Shown: positions 1 to 9,587, counted from the first letter of the stretch. The stretch: DNA of 64,000 nt from Reinekea marina (GCF_030409715.1 NZ_JAUFQI010000001.1:1549001-1613000), one strand, 5' to 3'. A program made the numbers and translations. Notes: generated from the letters alone by a model not told the origin.

Positions 1-1
1 G

Positions 2-541
2 TTGGATTATTCGCTCATGCGTGTATTGACGCCCAAAAAAGAGCAAGGCGTCGCAACACTGAAGCGAGAAAACGAAATGTGGAACTATTTACCTAAAATT
101 CGTAAAACCATCAAAGTACCGCCTTCTATGATGATGGGTAGCTGGATGGGCTCAGACTTTACTAACGATGATTTAATGAGAGAAGGCTCTTGGGTTGAAG
201 AGTTTGAAGTCGATCTAAGGGCCGAGAATGGCCAGTATATTCTTGATCTTGTCTCCAAAGAAAACACCGTCACCGTTTGGGGGGCCATGCAAATTATCAT
301 TGATCAAGAGACATTGTTGCCGATTAAACAAATATACCTAGACGAAGACGGTTCCGCCGTCCGAGAGATGGTTTTTAGTGATATAAAAACTTTTGATGGC
401 GTTACCTTACCCTCAGTAATGACATTAACACCCTTAACCAAAGATGGGCATTTAACCCGCGTCACTTACGATGATCTTAGCTTTAATGTTGAGATAGGCA
501 GTGATTTTTTTACTGTGCAAAATTTACAACGACGCCGATAA
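2..541 (+). CDS. LolA-like outer-membrane lipoprotein-sorting protein (5' end outside window)
   Basis: The reading frame is open from the first bases of the window, so the N-terminus (presumably with a signal peptide) lies upstream; the TTG at base 2 is only the first codon that could serve as a start. The visible 179 residues contain a run like that of the COG2834 outer-membrane lipoprotein-sorting family: a tryptophan and lysine-rich stretch (MWNYLPKIRKTIKVPP), then SWMGSDFTNDDL and a C-terminal beta-rich part. By family knowledge such proteins are periplasmic LolA-fold carriers of lipidated or hydrophobic cargo. It is followed 13 bp later by two FtsX-type permeases, a LolD-type ATPase and an outer-membrane barrel, so it probably carries cargo across the periplasm for that ABC system. 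The cargo is unknown. Confidence 0.8.
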   Translation: MDYSLMRVLTPKKEQGVATLKRENEMWNYLPKIRKTIKVPPSMMMGSWMGSDFTNDDLMREGSWVEEFEVDLRAENGQYILDLVSKENTVTVWGAMQIIIDQETLLPIKQIYLDEDGSAVREMVFSDIKTFDGVTLPSVMTLTPLTKDGHLTRVTYDDLSFNVEIGSDFFTVQNLQRRR

Positions 542-554
542 GTAGGGTGACACA

Positions 555-1790
555 ATGTTAATGTTTAAGCTGGCGTTTCGAAATATTTTAAGGAATAAGC
601 GCCGTACCATACTGACGATGCTCAGTATGTTTGGCGGATACACCTTGTTGGTGTTATCGATATCCGTTCAAAGCGGCTCTTACGATCAGGTGATCGACTT
701 TTTTACCCAAGACTCGACAGGCCATGCCCAGGTTATTTCACCGGGGTACTTAGAAAAACCGACGCTCTATAAAACGGTTCCTGCGACAGAAGAATTTTAC
801 CTGCAAATTAAGAGCTTAAACCGAGTAACTCACGCCGTGCCCCGAATTGTGAGTGGCGCATTAGCCTATGGTGAAACAAAAAGCTTTCCGGTACAGGTTG
901 TTGGGGTCGATGCGGTCAAAGAGCGTGACATGTCTTTTTTGGAAGACAAGGTTAAGCAAGGGCACTATTTTACGGATCTGCCCACTGAAGACGGCCTATA
1001 CGATGCCATGATCGGTGCCGCCGTTGCGCGTCAATTATCTTTAGCCGTCGGTGATGAGCTTATTCTCATTTCGCAAGCAAGCGACGGGTCTTTAGCGAAC
1101 GACATCTACAATGTGGGAGCCATTATTGGTGACCAAAAAGGAGCCGAAGCTCGGACTGTTTATTTGCCAATTGTAGCAGCGCAGTCATTCTACGTTATGG
1201 AATCGCAAGCACACTATTGGGCCGTGCTTTCAGACGATGTCGGTTACAGCGATAAACTGGCCGCGGATTTAAATAGCTGGTTGCAGGAAAGTGACTATTC
1301 AAATTTACAATCGAAAAGTTGGAAGCTGGTAGCAAAAGACTTTTATGCTGCCATGACGGCTGATATAGAAGGTGGTTACATCTCCTACTATATCATTGTG
1401 CTATTAATTGGCATTGGCGTATTGAATACAGTGCTGATGTCAGTATTGGAACGCACTGGAGAATTCGGAGTTCTAAAAGCCATCGGCACGTCACCAAAAC
1501 GTTTGTTCTCGTTGATTGTGCTTGAAACGCTAATGTTGGCCGTATTGAGTTGCTTGTTTGGGTTTTTAGTGTCCTTGCCTATCAACTATTTTTTAGCGCA
1601 TGTGGGCATAAGCTTACCCGATCCAGTGGAGTTCTCCGGTGTGACGATGTCGCATATGCAGGGTTTATGGAACGTATCGGTGTTTGCAGAGCCAGCCTTG
1701 ATAATTATATCCGCTGCGGCGTTAATATCTCTGTTTCCAGCAAGAAGGGCTGCAAGAATAGTCCCTGTTGAGGCTATGAGGAGCTTATGA
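555..1790 (+). CDS. FtsX/LolC-type ABC transporter permease 1
   Basis: This 411-residue inner-membrane protein has the MacB/LolC architecture: one N-terminal membrane helix (about residues 20-42) after the basic motif RNILRNKRRT, a large periplasmic domain of about 230 residues, then three C-terminal helices (about 275-300, 320-350, 375-400). The FtsX signature ERTGEFGVLKAIGTSPKRLF, which contacts the ATPase, is clear near residue 300. Its stop codon abuts the ATG of a second permease of the same kind, so the two probably form a heterodimer like LolC/LolE. I infer lipoprotein or lipid extraction from the inner membrane rather than drug export because a LolA-like protein is encoded just upstream and no MacA-type membrane fusion protein is seen. 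Confidence 0.88.
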   Translation: MLMFKLAFRNILRNKRRTILTMLSMFGGYTLLVLSISVQSGSYDQVIDFFTQDSTGHAQVISPGYLEKPTLYKTVPATEEFYLQIKSLNRVTHAVPRIVSGALAYGETKSFPVQVVGVDAVKERDMSFLEDKVKQGHYFTDLPTEDGLYDAMIGAAVARQLSLAVGDELILISQASDGSLANDIYNVGAIIGDQKGAEARTVYLPIVAAQSFYVMESQAHYWAVLSDDVGYSDKLAADLNSWLQESDYSNLQSKSWKLVAKDFYAAMTADIEGGYISYYIIVLLIGIGVLNTVLMSVLERTGEFGVLKAIGTSPKRLFSLIVLETLMLAVLSCLFGFLVSLPINYFLAHVGISLPDPVEFSGVTMSHMQGLWNVSVFAEPALIIISAAALISLFPARRAARIVPVEAMRSL

Positions 1791-3020
1791 ATGAGTATTA
1801 ATTGGACGCTCGCCTTACGCAATATTATGCGTAATAAACGACGCACCTTATTAACGTTGTTATTGATCAGCGCCACGCTCAGTGTCCTTATTTTTACGGA
1901 TGGTTTTATGCGTGGAATGACTGATGTCATGATTCGCTCTGCCACTCGACTGTATCCAGGTGACGGTCAAATTCACCACTCAGAATATCTCGCCGATCGT
2001 GATGGGGCAAAATTTATTGTCAATATTTCTGAAACAGTCGAGAGCATCAAAAAGCAGCCGTTGATAGAAAGCTATACGTTGCGCGCGAATGATTTTGGAA
2101 TGGTTTCAAGTACAGCCAATAATTTACCAGTACAAGTTGCGGGGATAGATGCCGAGCTGGAAGCAACGGTATCTAAACTCAAGCTCAGCATGATACGAGG
2201 AAATTATTTAGACAATAACGGTGTGAATTCGCAAATACTGATTGGGGAACCTTTGGCTGAATTACTTGAGGTGGGCCTGGGTGATCGTTTGGTAGTATCT
2301 GTGAACAACTATCAAACAGAATCGATAGAGCAGCGATTGTTTCGAGTCAGTGGCGTTTTTAAGATGAACTCAAAATTTTTTGACGAAGGGCTGGTATTTA
2401 TTCAACTGCCGTTGGCGCAAGAAATGATGGGCATTGGTAGTGGTGTGCATGAGATAGCGTTCAATTTCTACGATGAATCACAGTCCAGTAATACAGAACT
2501 TGAACTTTGGAGTGATTTATCATCAAGTTCTATAAAAGCGCAAGGCTGGGTGCAATTGATGCCCGACCTTGCCGCCATAATAGGCATGATGGATTACAGT
2601 ATGTTTGTTATTGGAAGTATTTTGTTCATGGTTGCAATTTTAGGTGTCGTAAACGCCATGTTCATGTCTATTTATGAACGTACCTATGAGTTTGGTGTTA
2701 TTTTGGCGATTGGTACTCGCCGCAGCCAAGTATTTCGCTTAATTTTAATTGAAGGCTTGGTGCTCAGTCTTGTCTCAATTGTTGTTGGCTCGCTACTGGG
2801 TGCGATCTTAAACTTCACCGTAGGGCGCATCGGAATTGACTACAGTTCGATGGATATTTCTGGAGTGGCTTTGGCCGAAGTTATCAGAACCGATTTGAAT
2901 TGGAATCAGTTTACGGTATTACCGATGTCGGTATTGGCCATGGTGATCATTGCAAGCCTTTATCCAGCGATACACGCCGCCAGAATTATTCCAGCGAAAG
3001 CATTGCATAAAAGTTTATAG
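1791..3020 (+). CDS. FtsX/LolE-type ABC transporter permease 2
   Basis: The 409-residue product is a paralogue of the preceding permease. It has the same N-terminal motif ([14 protein letters not shown]), one helix, a periplasmic MacB-like domain, and three C-terminal helices preceded by the FtsX signature [20 protein letters not shown]. The ATG lies directly after the TGA of permease 1, with no intergenic base, which implies translational coupling and equal stoichiometry. Together with the downstream ATPase it would complete an ABC transporter of the LolCDE/MacB superfamily (type VII ABC exporter fold). The housekeeping LolCDE is normally encoded elsewhere, so this is probably a specialised paralogous machine; that is inference. 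Confidence 0.88.
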   Translation: MSINWTLALRNIMRNKRRTLLTLLLISATLSVLIFTDGFMRGMTDVMIRSATRLYPGDGQIHHSEYLADRDGAKFIVNISETVESIKKQPLIESYTLRANDFGMVSSTANNLPVQVAGIDAELEATVSKLKLSMIRGNYLDNNGVNSQILIGEPLAELLEVGLGDRLVVSVNNYQTESIEQRLFRVSGVFKMNSKFFDEGLVFIQLPLAQEMMGIGSGVHEIAFNFYDESQSSNTELELWSDLSSSSIKAQGWVQLMPDLAAIIGMMDYSMFVIGSILFMVAILGVVNAMFMSIYERTYEFGVILAIGTRRSQVFRLILIEGLVLSLVSIVVGSLLGAILNFTVGRIGIDYSSMDISGVALAEVIRTDLNWNQFTVLPMSVLAMVIIASLYPAIHAARIIPAKALHKSL

Positions 3021-3031
3021 GAAAGATTACT

Positions 3032-3718
3032 ATGAAAGCAGTAATAGAAACCCGAGGGCTAAGCCGACATTATGGTGAGGGCGACACCTTAGTGAAAGCC
3101 TTAGATTCTGTTGATGTCACTATTGAAGCTGGAGAGTTTACGGCCATTGTCGGCCCGTCGGGTTCTGGTAAGTCTACTTTGTTACAGCTCATGGGTGGTT
3201 TAGATAATCCAAGTGAGGGTGAGGTATTTCTTGCACAAAACAATATTTTCAGTATGGCCAGTCAGACGTTATCGGATTTTAGACGCGATCACATCGGTTT
3301 TATATTTCAGGCGTACAATTTGATTCCGGTTTTGAATGCTGCAGAAAACTGCGAATACATTATGTTGTTGCAAGGCGTTCCAGAGGCTGAACGAAAAGAG
3401 CGCGTATACAATATATTAAAACGTGTTGGCTTAGGTGGAAAAGAAACACGCTTGCCAAGTGAACTTTCTGGTGGACAACAGCAGCGGGTAGCCGTAGCTC
3501 GTGCGATGGCCAGTAACCCTGATATCATTTTGGCCGATGAGCCAACGGCGAATTTGGATTCAAAAACAGGCACTGAATTATTGGACATGATGCATGAACT
3601 TAATAAAAGTGAAGGCATGACCTTTGTATTTTCCACTCATGATCCAAAGATAATGGAGCGCGCTAGTCGGCTTGTCCACATTGAAGATGGCAGGATAATA
3701 AACGATGAACGCCGTTAA
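3032..3718 (+). CDS. LolD/MacB-type ABC transporter ATP-binding protein
   Basis: This 228-residue ATPase carries the Walker [10 protein letters not shown] at residues 41-49, the signature [14 protein letters not shown], the Walker [13 protein letters not shown] and the switch histidine in STHDP. Length and sequence style fit the LolD/FtsE/MacB-C group, which energises FtsX-fold permeases by mechanotransmission. It follows permease 2 by 11 bp and its last 14 bp overlap the start of the outer-membrane protein gene, so all members of the cluster are translationally linked. Confidence 0.9.
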   Translation: MKAVIETRGLSRHYGEGDTLVKALDSVDVTIEAGEFTAIVGPSGSGKSTLLQLMGGLDNPSEGEVFLAQNNIFSMASQTLSDFRRDHIGFIFQAYNLIPVLNAAENCEYIMLLQGVPEAERKERVYNILKRVGLGGKETRLPSELSGGQQQRVAVARAMASNPDIILADEPTANLDSKTGTELLDMMHELNKSEGMTFVFSTHDPKIMERASRLVHIEDGRIINDERR

Positions 3719-4862
3719 TTGTTGTTTGTGTTTTGGTTTATTCGCGGTCTGTTCTAATACCGCAATGGCCGATGATTTTGATGCAAATGTCGACTTGAAT
3801 CTAGCCGCTTCTGTTTTCCAATTGCCAGATACTAACGAGTGGCAACCATTCTCAACTATTTCTACCAAATTGAATGCTTGGCTTTACCCCAGTGAAAATA
3901 CTGAAGTTTCTATTCGCTATGGACTTTCAGCCAATGGTGCCGAGTCTGAAAGTTTTCTACAACAAATGACGCTCAGCAGCGACAGCCGAGCTGACTATTT
4001 AATCGGTGACAACAGTTCAGTACTGTGGCAAAACAGCCGCCAAACACTGTCATTATCGCACCAGCTCGAACAATTGCTAGCAACATTCTGGTTTGAGGAT
4101 GTCAGTCTTAACGTCGGTCGACAGGCCATCAGCTTGGGCACCTCAAAAGTATTTTCTCCTGCCGATGTGATTGCACCTTCCAGTTTTGATTTTAGCTTTT
4201 CAGGGTATCGTATGGGGGTCGATGCAGTTCGACTGACCTGGTACGTTGGCCCGACCAGCGAGCTCGATGCCGGTCTCATTAAAGGTCAAGACAGCGCAGT
4301 ATTTGCACGATTTAAAACCAATGCCCATGCATTCGATGTGGATGTCACCGCTATACAATTAGATGAGAGTTTAGGGTTGCTTTCAATCGGGCTCATTGGG
4401 GGTATGGGTACCATTGGTTTGTGGCAAGAAAGTGCGCTTTACAGCGAAGAGGGTGATTGGTCTGTCAGAAGTTCTCTCGGCGCAGATACGACTGTATTCG
4501 CTGATTTGTATGTTATGGCAGAGTATCACTTCAATGGGCTTGGAAAGCCATCGGGTGAATATTACCAGCGATTCGAGTCTCAATTTTACCGCCAAGGGTC
4601 GATACAACCTGCAGGTCGCCATTACCTTTCGATGATAGCGACTAAACCGATAAATGCATTGTTGACCGGTCAAGTAAACTGGGTGACTAGTATTGAAGAT
4701 TTATCGGGTGTAGCACTTTTGGGTGGTAACTTAAGTGTTAGTGATAACGCTACCGCCGCTCTCAACGCATCGATACCCTACAGCAAAAGCAATGATGCCA
4801 ACACATTTGAATATGGTGCTTTTCCATTAGGAATAAACGCCAGCCTGAATTGGGTGTTTTAA
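3705..4862 (+). CDS. Predicted outer-membrane beta-barrel protein of the ABC/LolA-like operon
   Basis: The 385-residue product starts with a signal peptide (cleavage expected after AMA, residue 22). It continues with alternating hydrophobic and polar beta strands and ends in a C-terminal phenylalanine (ASLNWVF), the usual recognition signal for BAM-dependent barrel insertion. I cannot assign it to a named porin family. The gene overlaps the ATPase gene by 14 bp and ends in a tail-to-tail overlap (shared TTAA) with the FlhB-like gene. It would be the outer-membrane component or acceptor of the export line encoded upstream. Whether it forms a channel or only an assembly site cannot be told from sequence. 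Confidence 0.75.
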   Translation: MNAVNCCLCFGLFAVCSNTAMADDFDANVDLNLAASVFQLPDTNEWQPFSTISTKLNAWLYPSENTEVSIRYGLSANGAESESFLQQMTLSSDSRADYLIGDNSSVLWQNSRQTLSLSHQLEQLLATFWFEDVSLNVGRQAISLGTSKVFSPADVIAPSSFDFSFSGYRMGVDAVRLTWYVGPTSELDAGLIKGQDSAVFARFKTNAHAFDVDVTAIQLDESLGLLSIGLIGGMGTIGLWQESALYSEEGDWSVRSSLGADTTVFADLYVMAEYHFNGLGKPSGEYYQRFESQFYRQGSIQPAGRHYLSMIATKPINALLTGQVNWVTSIEDLSGVALLGGNLSVSDNATAALNASIPYSKSNDANTFEYGAFPLGINASLNWVF

Positions 4863-5215
4863 ATATCGGTGTAGGCTTTACGCACTTTATCGTAAGCTGT
4901 TTTTGTTTCCGTCGGGGAAAAACCTTCAGGCACTTCATTGCGCGCAAAAAAAGCGAAAGCTAACACACTGGCAACCCATTCAAAGAGCTCTGGAGGTACA
5001 GCCTGGCCTACATCGAGCTGGGCTAATACATTCACAAGGTTCTCATCTTCATAAACCGGTATTCGGTGTTCTTTTGCGAGTTTTATGATCGCTTCGGCTT
5101 GTTCATTATGACCAAATGCGGAAACAATAGGCGTTTGCCGGCCTTTGTATTTTAATGTCGCCGCCTGTGTATTGGTTTGTTGCGACTGTTCATTCGTACG
5201 GCTGTGATCGCTCAT
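4859..5215 (-). CDS. FlhB C-terminal-domain protein (export-switch-like)
   Basis: The 118-residue protein resembles only the cytoplasmic C-terminal domain of FlhB/YscU. After a polar N-terminus (about 20 residues) come the hallmark helices LAKEHRIPVYEDENLVNVLAQLDVGQ and VPPELFEWVASVLAFAF. FlhB proper also has four membrane helices and an autocleavable NPTH loop; both are absent here, the equivalent position reading GRQTPIVSAFGHN. Such stand-alone FlhB-like proteins are found next to fliK in Pseudomonas-type genomes. The start codon ATG overlaps the fliK stop (ATGA), so it is made together with FliK. A role in hook-length or export-specificity switching is plausible but unproven. Confidence 0.82.
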   Translation of the reverse strand: MSDHSRTNEQSQQTNTQAATLKYKGRQTPIVSAFGHNEQAEAIIKLAKEHRIPVYEDENLVNVLAQLDVGQAVPPELFEWVASVLAFAFFARNEVPEGFSPTETKTAYDKVRKAYTDI

Positions 5216-7230
5216 GTTTTAATGTCCACTAAGTGGTGATTGGTTCGCTGCAATTGTTGTTTGCTGACTCTTTTCGGCATGCCGTGCCGAGTTTGTATCA
5301 CACTTTCATTACTGAGCCCTTGAGTCCAACTGGTCAATGTGGGTATAAGTTGATTGAGGTGCGATAACGTTGCGGCATCTTCTGACCAAAAAATAAGCTG
5401 GGTGTCATTGCTGTGCCAATCAATATCGGCACAAAATTCTGAAAGCGGGTCTATGTTTAGGTAGATTCGCATGCGCCAGCGGCGATCTCTTTCTTCTTTT
5501 TCTTGGCTGGCTTGATTCTTCTTTTTCTCTTGCCACCATTCTATATCGGCCCAGGACGTTAATCCCAACCAAATGAGTGGCAGTTGAAGCTGTTGTACAG
5601 GCGGCAATTCGGGTAACTGCCATTGTGTTGCTGCAGACTGAACCGCCTGATGAAAAACCTTTGCCTGAGCCGATTCTAACCAACTTCTCAACTGGCTTAA
5701 TGGATCGTCTTTAGTAGATTGTGACTGTAGCAGCTTTGGGTCAATTTGAATTTTTTCTGCGGCACTTTGACCTTCGTTAATTAAAGCCGACGCTTTAGAT
5801 TTTAACAGCTGGGAAAGGTCGGCTTGAGTTTTAGTTTGTGTTTGCTCAATCAGCCCAATCCATTGGCTTAATTTCACCTCAATTAATTCAGTAACGGGCT
5901 TTGGCAAGATCGATTGAGAAGGTTTTAGCGAGTGAGCTTGCGTTGAAAGAAGGCCACTCGACATCTGTTTAAAGACTGCAAAAGCAGAGCTCCTTATATT
6001 AGTCTGTTGGGTTGGGCTTGGCAAGCTTGCTGTTAAAGCCTGAGCGCTATTGCCTAAATTTTCATTAACTCCCTTGGGTGTACCAGGCGCTTGCGTGGCT
6101 TGCTGCGTAAAGGTTGCCACGCTGGTTGTTTTAGGCGTTAGCAGTAATTGAGCTATATTTGTGGGCATGGCTTTTGCGCTAAGACCAATCATCGGCGTAA
6201 GTTGTTTGGCTCGAATTGCCGCCGATTGTATGGATTCGTTGCGATGCAATAACGGGGTTTCTTGTGAACTTGTAATTGTTGGCGCAATGTTTTTTGCGGC
6301 TGTATCGGCATGAGCTCCAAAAGGTATTTTCCCAATCAACGTCAATGTTGGGTGTTTTTCCGAGGGTTGTTGTATTTGCCCAGTGAAAGGACTGGCAGTT
6401 GTTAACGGCTGTAGTGGCGCATTGCTATGAACGCCTGTCGTGACGGGTTGTGTAGGTCGCGCTGGCTGAAATAAATTCGACCCTAAAAAACTGTTGGGTG
6501 ATTTGACGGTGCTGGAATGAGGGGCAGAGCCACTAGCACCAGAGGCTGCTACGTTAAATGCTTTACCGGAGCGAACCGAAGTATTTTCTCTAAGCGAACT
6601 CAAAGGGCTGAATTCTTGCAGCCATTTTTGAATTTGCTGGCCCGTCAACTGGCTGGGTCTTTGGGTGAGCCATTGAACCAGTGGTTTGAGTTCAGGGTAG
6701 TTTTTTGCCAATACCTCTAATGCTTGACTACTGGGGAGTGTAGGTGAGGTTTTTACCGCAGCTTTTGGATAGAGGTGTGCCTGCCAAAACTCTAACTCCA
6801 ATGTGACCAGCTTTGTGATTTGCGCTTGGGTTAAACGATCGGCCGGTTGGTACTGGCCATTTTCATCGAGCTCAAGAAGCAGTGGGGTACCTGGCTTTAT
6901 ATTTGAATCGGCGACAACTTTAATCGGCGGTTCACTTTTTGGGTCGTTTTGTAGAATGAGTTGAAACAACCCGCCTTTTTGCCCATCGATTATGGGTTTC
7001 GATTGCAACACGATGGTCGCTAAAGGGTTGGGTGGCGGACGATCGTATGAGTTAACCGGTCGTTGAGTCGATTCCAAAGGGGCTGAAGCATTCCGACGCA
7101 CCCCTTGGCTGGCTACGGTAGTGTCACTGGGCAATTTTATGCCGTCTGGAGCCATATCGCTTCTGCCTTTAAATGACTGAACCTGAGTTAAGTTTACGTC
7201 TAATTTGCCTACTTTATAGTGTATCGGCAA
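5212..7230 (-). CDS. fliK: FliK-like flagellar hook-length control protein
   Basis: The protein of up to 672 residues is rich in Gln, Ser, Thr and Pro for about 450 residues, the low-complexity ruler region expected of FliK. It ends with a compact domain (about 540-660) containing LPLIWLGLTSWADIEW, RIYLNIDPLSEFCADIDW and TLTSWTQGLSNESV, which resembles the FliK C-terminal domain that meets FlhB. The assigned start is a TTG because the residues after it (KLDVNLTQVQ) look like a conserved N-terminus; an ATG at 7155 would remove 25 residues. It precedes the FlhB-domain gene with a 4-bp overlap. No other flagellar gene is in the window, so the main flagellar cluster must lie elsewhere or beyond the edge. 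Confidence 0.78.
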   Translation of the reverse strand: MPIHYKVGKLDVNLTQVQSFKGRSDMAPDGIKLPSDTTVASQGVRRNASAPLESTQRPVNSYDRPPPNPLATIVLQSKPIIDGQKGGLFQLILQNDPKSEPPIKVVADSNIKPGTPLLLELDENGQYQPADRLTQAQITKLVTLELEFWQAHLYPKAAVKTSPTLPSSQALEVLAKNYPELKPLVQWLTQRPSQLTGQQIQKWLQEFSPLSSLRENTSVRSGKAFNVAASGASGSAPHSSTVKSPNSFLGSNLFQPARPTQPVTTGVHSNAPLQPLTTASPFTGQIQQPSEKHPTLTLIGKIPFGAHADTAAKNIAPTITSSQETPLLHRNESIQSAAIRAKQLTPMIGLSAKAMPTNIAQLLLTPKTTSVATFTQQATQAPGTPKGVNENLGNSAQALTASLPSPTQQTNIRSSAFAVFKQMSSGLLSTQAHSLKPSQSILPKPVTELIEVKLSQWIGLIEQTQTKTQADLSQLLKSKASALINEGQSAAEKIQIDPKLLQSQSTKDDPLSQLRSWLESAQAKVFHQAVQSAATQWQLPELPPVQQLQLPLIWLGLTSWADIEWWQEKKKNQASQEKEERDRRWRMRIYLNIDPLSEFCADIDWHSNDTQLIFWSEDAATLSHLNQLIPTLTSWTQGLSNESVIQTRHGMPKRVSKQQLQRTNHHLVDIKT

Positions 7231-7293
7231 ACTTTACCGAAACTTGATGAAACAGTCATCGCTAATATTTGCCTTTACCCCATGGAGCGCCGT

Positions 7294-7299
7294 TATAAT
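7294..7299 (+). promoter_or_regulatory. Candidate -10 box of the ccm operon
   Basis: A perfect TATAAT lies 27 bp upstream of the ccmA ATG, in the divergent space between fliK and ccmA. The nearest -35-like element is TTGCCT at 7269-7274 with a long 19-bp spacer, so the promoter is probably of moderate strength or activator-assisted. This is a consensus match only. Confidence 0.5.
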
Positions 7300-7326
7300 A
7301 GGCACCTATTTTTAGATGGAAGTTTT

Positions 7327-7962
7327 ATGGGCCAGTTGCTCAGTGCGAAAGGGTTGTATTGTGAGCGCGACGAACGCGTGTTGTTTCAAGACCTTGAGTT
7401 TACTGTAAACCAAGGCGATATTTTGCACATAAAAGGCCCAAATGGTTCTGGTAAAACTACGCTACTTAGACGAATCGTCGGCTTAAGCGCTGTTGTTGAA
7501 GGTGAGATGCATTGGCCAGAACCACTAAGCCAGCAAAGTGGGCGCTTGAGTGCCGAATTATGCTGGTATTTAGCGCATCGTCCTGCCGTTACTTTATTGC
7601 AAACCCCGCTTGAAAACCTAGCGTTTAGTTTAGCCTTGCATAACGTCATCCCTAAGCAAGAAGAGCTGTGGCACGCCTTGGAGACAGTTGGCTTGAGAGG
7701 GTATGAAGATGTTCCAGCGGGCAGTTTATCCGCAGGTCAGCAAAGACGAGTCGCTCTTTCGAAGCTGTATGTTAATGTCCCCAGTATTCAACTTTGGGTG
7801 CTAGATGAGCCTTTTACAGCGTTAGATGTGCAGGCTGTAGCTCAATTAGAAGCCCGAATAGAGCAATTTGCTGAGGCCGGTGGTACGGTTATTATGACCA
7901 GTCACCATGGTTTAAAGCATACTGCGGTGAAGTGGTTAGAGTTAGGAGGTAAGCAAGCGTGA
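7327..7962 (+). CDS. ccmA: Heme exporter ATP-binding protein CcmA
   Basis: CcmA is the ATPase of the CcmABCD complex that releases holo-CcmE for cytochrome c maturation. The 211-residue product has Walker A GPNGSGKTT (residues 37-45), signature LSAGQQRRVALSKL and Walker B LWVLDEPFTALD. I chose the ATG at 7327 (MGQLLSAKGL), which matches the family N-terminus; the frame is open upstream to a GTG at 7219, but that would add 36 atypical residues and place the start upstream of the promoter-like TATAAT. Its stop overlaps the ccmB GTG start by 4 bp. Confidence 0.95.
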   Translation: MGQLLSAKGLYCERDERVLFQDLEFTVNQGDILHIKGPNGSGKTTLLRRIVGLSAVVEGEMHWPEPLSQQSGRLSAELCWYLAHRPAVTLLQTPLENLAFSLALHNVIPKQEELWHALETVGLRGYEDVPAGSLSAGQQRRVALSKLYVNVPSIQLWVLDEPFTALDVQAVAQLEARIEQFAEAGGTVIMTSHHGLKHTAVKWLELGGKQA

Positions 7963-8630
7963 TCTCCGTATTAAGGCAGACTTTTAAGCGCGAGCTTTTA
8001 TTAGCGTTTCGACGCAGGGCCGATCTAGCCAACCCATTGTTTTTCTTTTTGATCGTGGTTGCGTTGTTTCCTATTGGTGTGACACCTAATTTAGAGGTGC
8101 TAGCAGGCATGGCACCTGGTGTACTTTGGGTGGCCGCACTATTAGCTGCGTTGTTATCCCTCGATTTAATGTTTAAGCTCGATTACGAAGACGGAACCTT
8201 AGAGCAATTGCTGATCTCGTCAGTTCCGCCTCAATTGTTAGTGTTGTGCAAAATTGTCTGTCATTGGTTAGTAACTGGGTTACCTTTAGCGCTGATATCA
8301 CCTTTATTATCAATAATGCTGGCATTGCCAAGCCAAGCCATACCGATTTTAGTGGTCTCGTTGTGCATAGGTACCTTTACTTTGAGTTTAATAGGCAGTG
8401 TTGGTGCCGCTTTAACCGTCAGTTTACGAAAAGGTGGCCTTTTATTGACAGTGCTCATAATGCCGATGTTTGTGCCGGTTATTATTTTTGGTACGGCCGC
8501 GGTGCAGGGCATGGCGGCGGGTGAACAATGGAGTGCTCAGCTAGCGTTGTTAGCCGCCATTTGTGCCGGTGCATTTGCATTTGTACCCTGGCTTACAGTT
8601 GCGGCATTGCAAATAGCCGTGGGTGATTAA
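7959..8630 (+). CDS. ccmB: Heme exporter membrane protein CcmB
   Basis: CcmB is the first membrane subunit of the heme-handling ABC complex. The 223 residues start from GTG, which overlaps the ccmA stop (GTGA). They contain the family N-terminus LRQTFKRELLLAFRRRADLANPLFFFLIV and six hydrophobic segments, including LGIPV-like and PMFVPVIIFG stretches. The length is typical (220-223 residues). The position between ccmA and ccmC leaves no real alternative. Confidence 0.95.
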   Translation: MISVLRQTFKRELLLAFRRRADLANPLFFFLIVVALFPIGVTPNLEVLAGMAPGVLWVAALLAALLSLDLMFKLDYEDGTLEQLLISSVPPQLLVLCKIVCHWLVTGLPLALISPLLSIMLALPSQAIPILVVSLCIGTFTLSLIGSVGAALTVSLRKGGLLLTVLIMPMFVPVIIFGTAAVQGMAAGEQWSAQLALLAAICAGAFAFVPWLTVAALQIAVGD

Positions 8631-8656
8631 GAATTCTTTTACGTTGGAGTGATTTT

Positions 8657-9424
8657 ATGTGGCAATGGTTCGTAAGGTGGTTTCATAAATGGAGCTCGCC
8701 GAAGTGGTTTTACCAGTTGTCAAAACGCTGGAGCTTGATTTTAGGAATCTTAGCAGCAGTGTTAGTGAGCGTGTCTTTAATTTGGGGGTTAGGCTTTGCT
8801 CCTGTTGAGCGCCTTCAAGGCAACAGCTACCGAATAATCTTTTTACACGTTCCTTCGGCATTTATGTCGCAAGCTATTTACGTTGCCATCGCATTTACAG
8901 GCGCAGTAGGCTTAATTTGGCGTATAAAATTAGCGTTTTACGTCGCTAAACAGTGTATTCCCATTGGCGCGAGTATGGCGGTATTAGCGCTATTGACGGG
9001 CGCAATTTGGGGTAAGCCGACCTGGGGCGCATGGTGGGTTTGGGACGCTCGCCTCACCTCTATGTTGATCTTGTTACTGCTTTATTTAGGGCTTTGGGCA
9101 TTACAAAGTGCCATGGAACGAGAAGAGAGTGGCGATAAAGCCGCCGCAATTTTAGCGTTGGTAGGTGTCGTAAATATCCCGATCATTAAGTTTTCAGTAA
9201 ATTGGTGGAATACGCTCCATCAACCTGCCACGCTTAAAATCACCGAAGCACCTCCAATGCATATTTCAATGTTATTGCCGTTGCTGGGTTCCATCTTAGG
9301 GTTCTATCTAGCGTTTATTGCCTTAGTGTTTATTCGTACTCGGTTAGAAATATTACACCGAGAGCGAAAGGCAGCTTGGGTGAAAGAAGAGTTAAACCGT
9401 CTTGGAGGTCACAATGGCGTTTGA
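8657..9424 (+). CDS. ccmC: Heme exporter protein CcmC
   Basis: CcmC binds heme on the periplasmic face and attaches it to CcmE. The 255-residue protein has six membrane segments and the tryptophan-rich WWD motif WGAWWVWD at residues 123-130, with conserved histidines in flanking periplasmic loops (FLHVPSAFMS near residue 62 and WWNTLHQPA near residue 185). The C-terminus overlaps the ccmD start by 11 bp. An ATG start 26 bp after ccmB is used. Confidence 0.95.
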   Translation: MWQWFVRWFHKWSSPKWFYQLSKRWSLILGILAAVLVSVSLIWGLGFAPVERLQGNSYRIIFLHVPSAFMSQAIYVAIAFTGAVGLIWRIKLAFYVAKQCIPIGASMAVLALLTGAIWGKPTWGAWWVWDARLTSMLILLLLYLGLWALQSAMEREESGDKAAAILALVGVVNIPIIKFSVNWWNTLHQPATLKITEAPPMHISMLLPLLGSILGFYLAFIALVFIRTRLEILHRERKAAWVKEELNRLGGHNGV

Positions 9425-9587
9425 ATCTTTAAGTGAATTTATCAATATGGGCGGTCATGGTCTTTATGTGTGGGCGGCCTATGCCATCGGCGGCGCGGTA
9501 ATTACTTTTAACTTACTTAGCCCAAGGTTATACCGCAAAAAATTAATCAAAGATCATCAACGCAGACAGCGTCGGGAGCAGTTATGA
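9414..9587 (+). CDS. ccmD: Heme exporter protein CcmD
   Basis: CcmD is the small membrane subunit that helps release holo-CcmE from CcmABC. The 57-residue product has one membrane helix with the family motif GGHGLYVWAAYAI, followed by a strongly basic cytoplasmic tail. The ATG at 9414 is preferred because a good ribosome-binding site (GGAGGT, 9404-9409) lies just upstream; an in-frame TTG at 9402 is less likely. It overlaps ccmC by 11 bp and ccmE by 4 bp (ATGA). Confidence 0.92.
   Translation: MAFESLSEFINMGGHGLYVWAAYAIGGAVITFNLLSPRLYRKKLIKDHQRRQRREQL

Noticed and set aside
1586-1945. 119-residue minus-strand frame across the permease 1/permease 2 junction
   Set aside because: It lies fully within two well-supported permease genes, and has no family resemblance.
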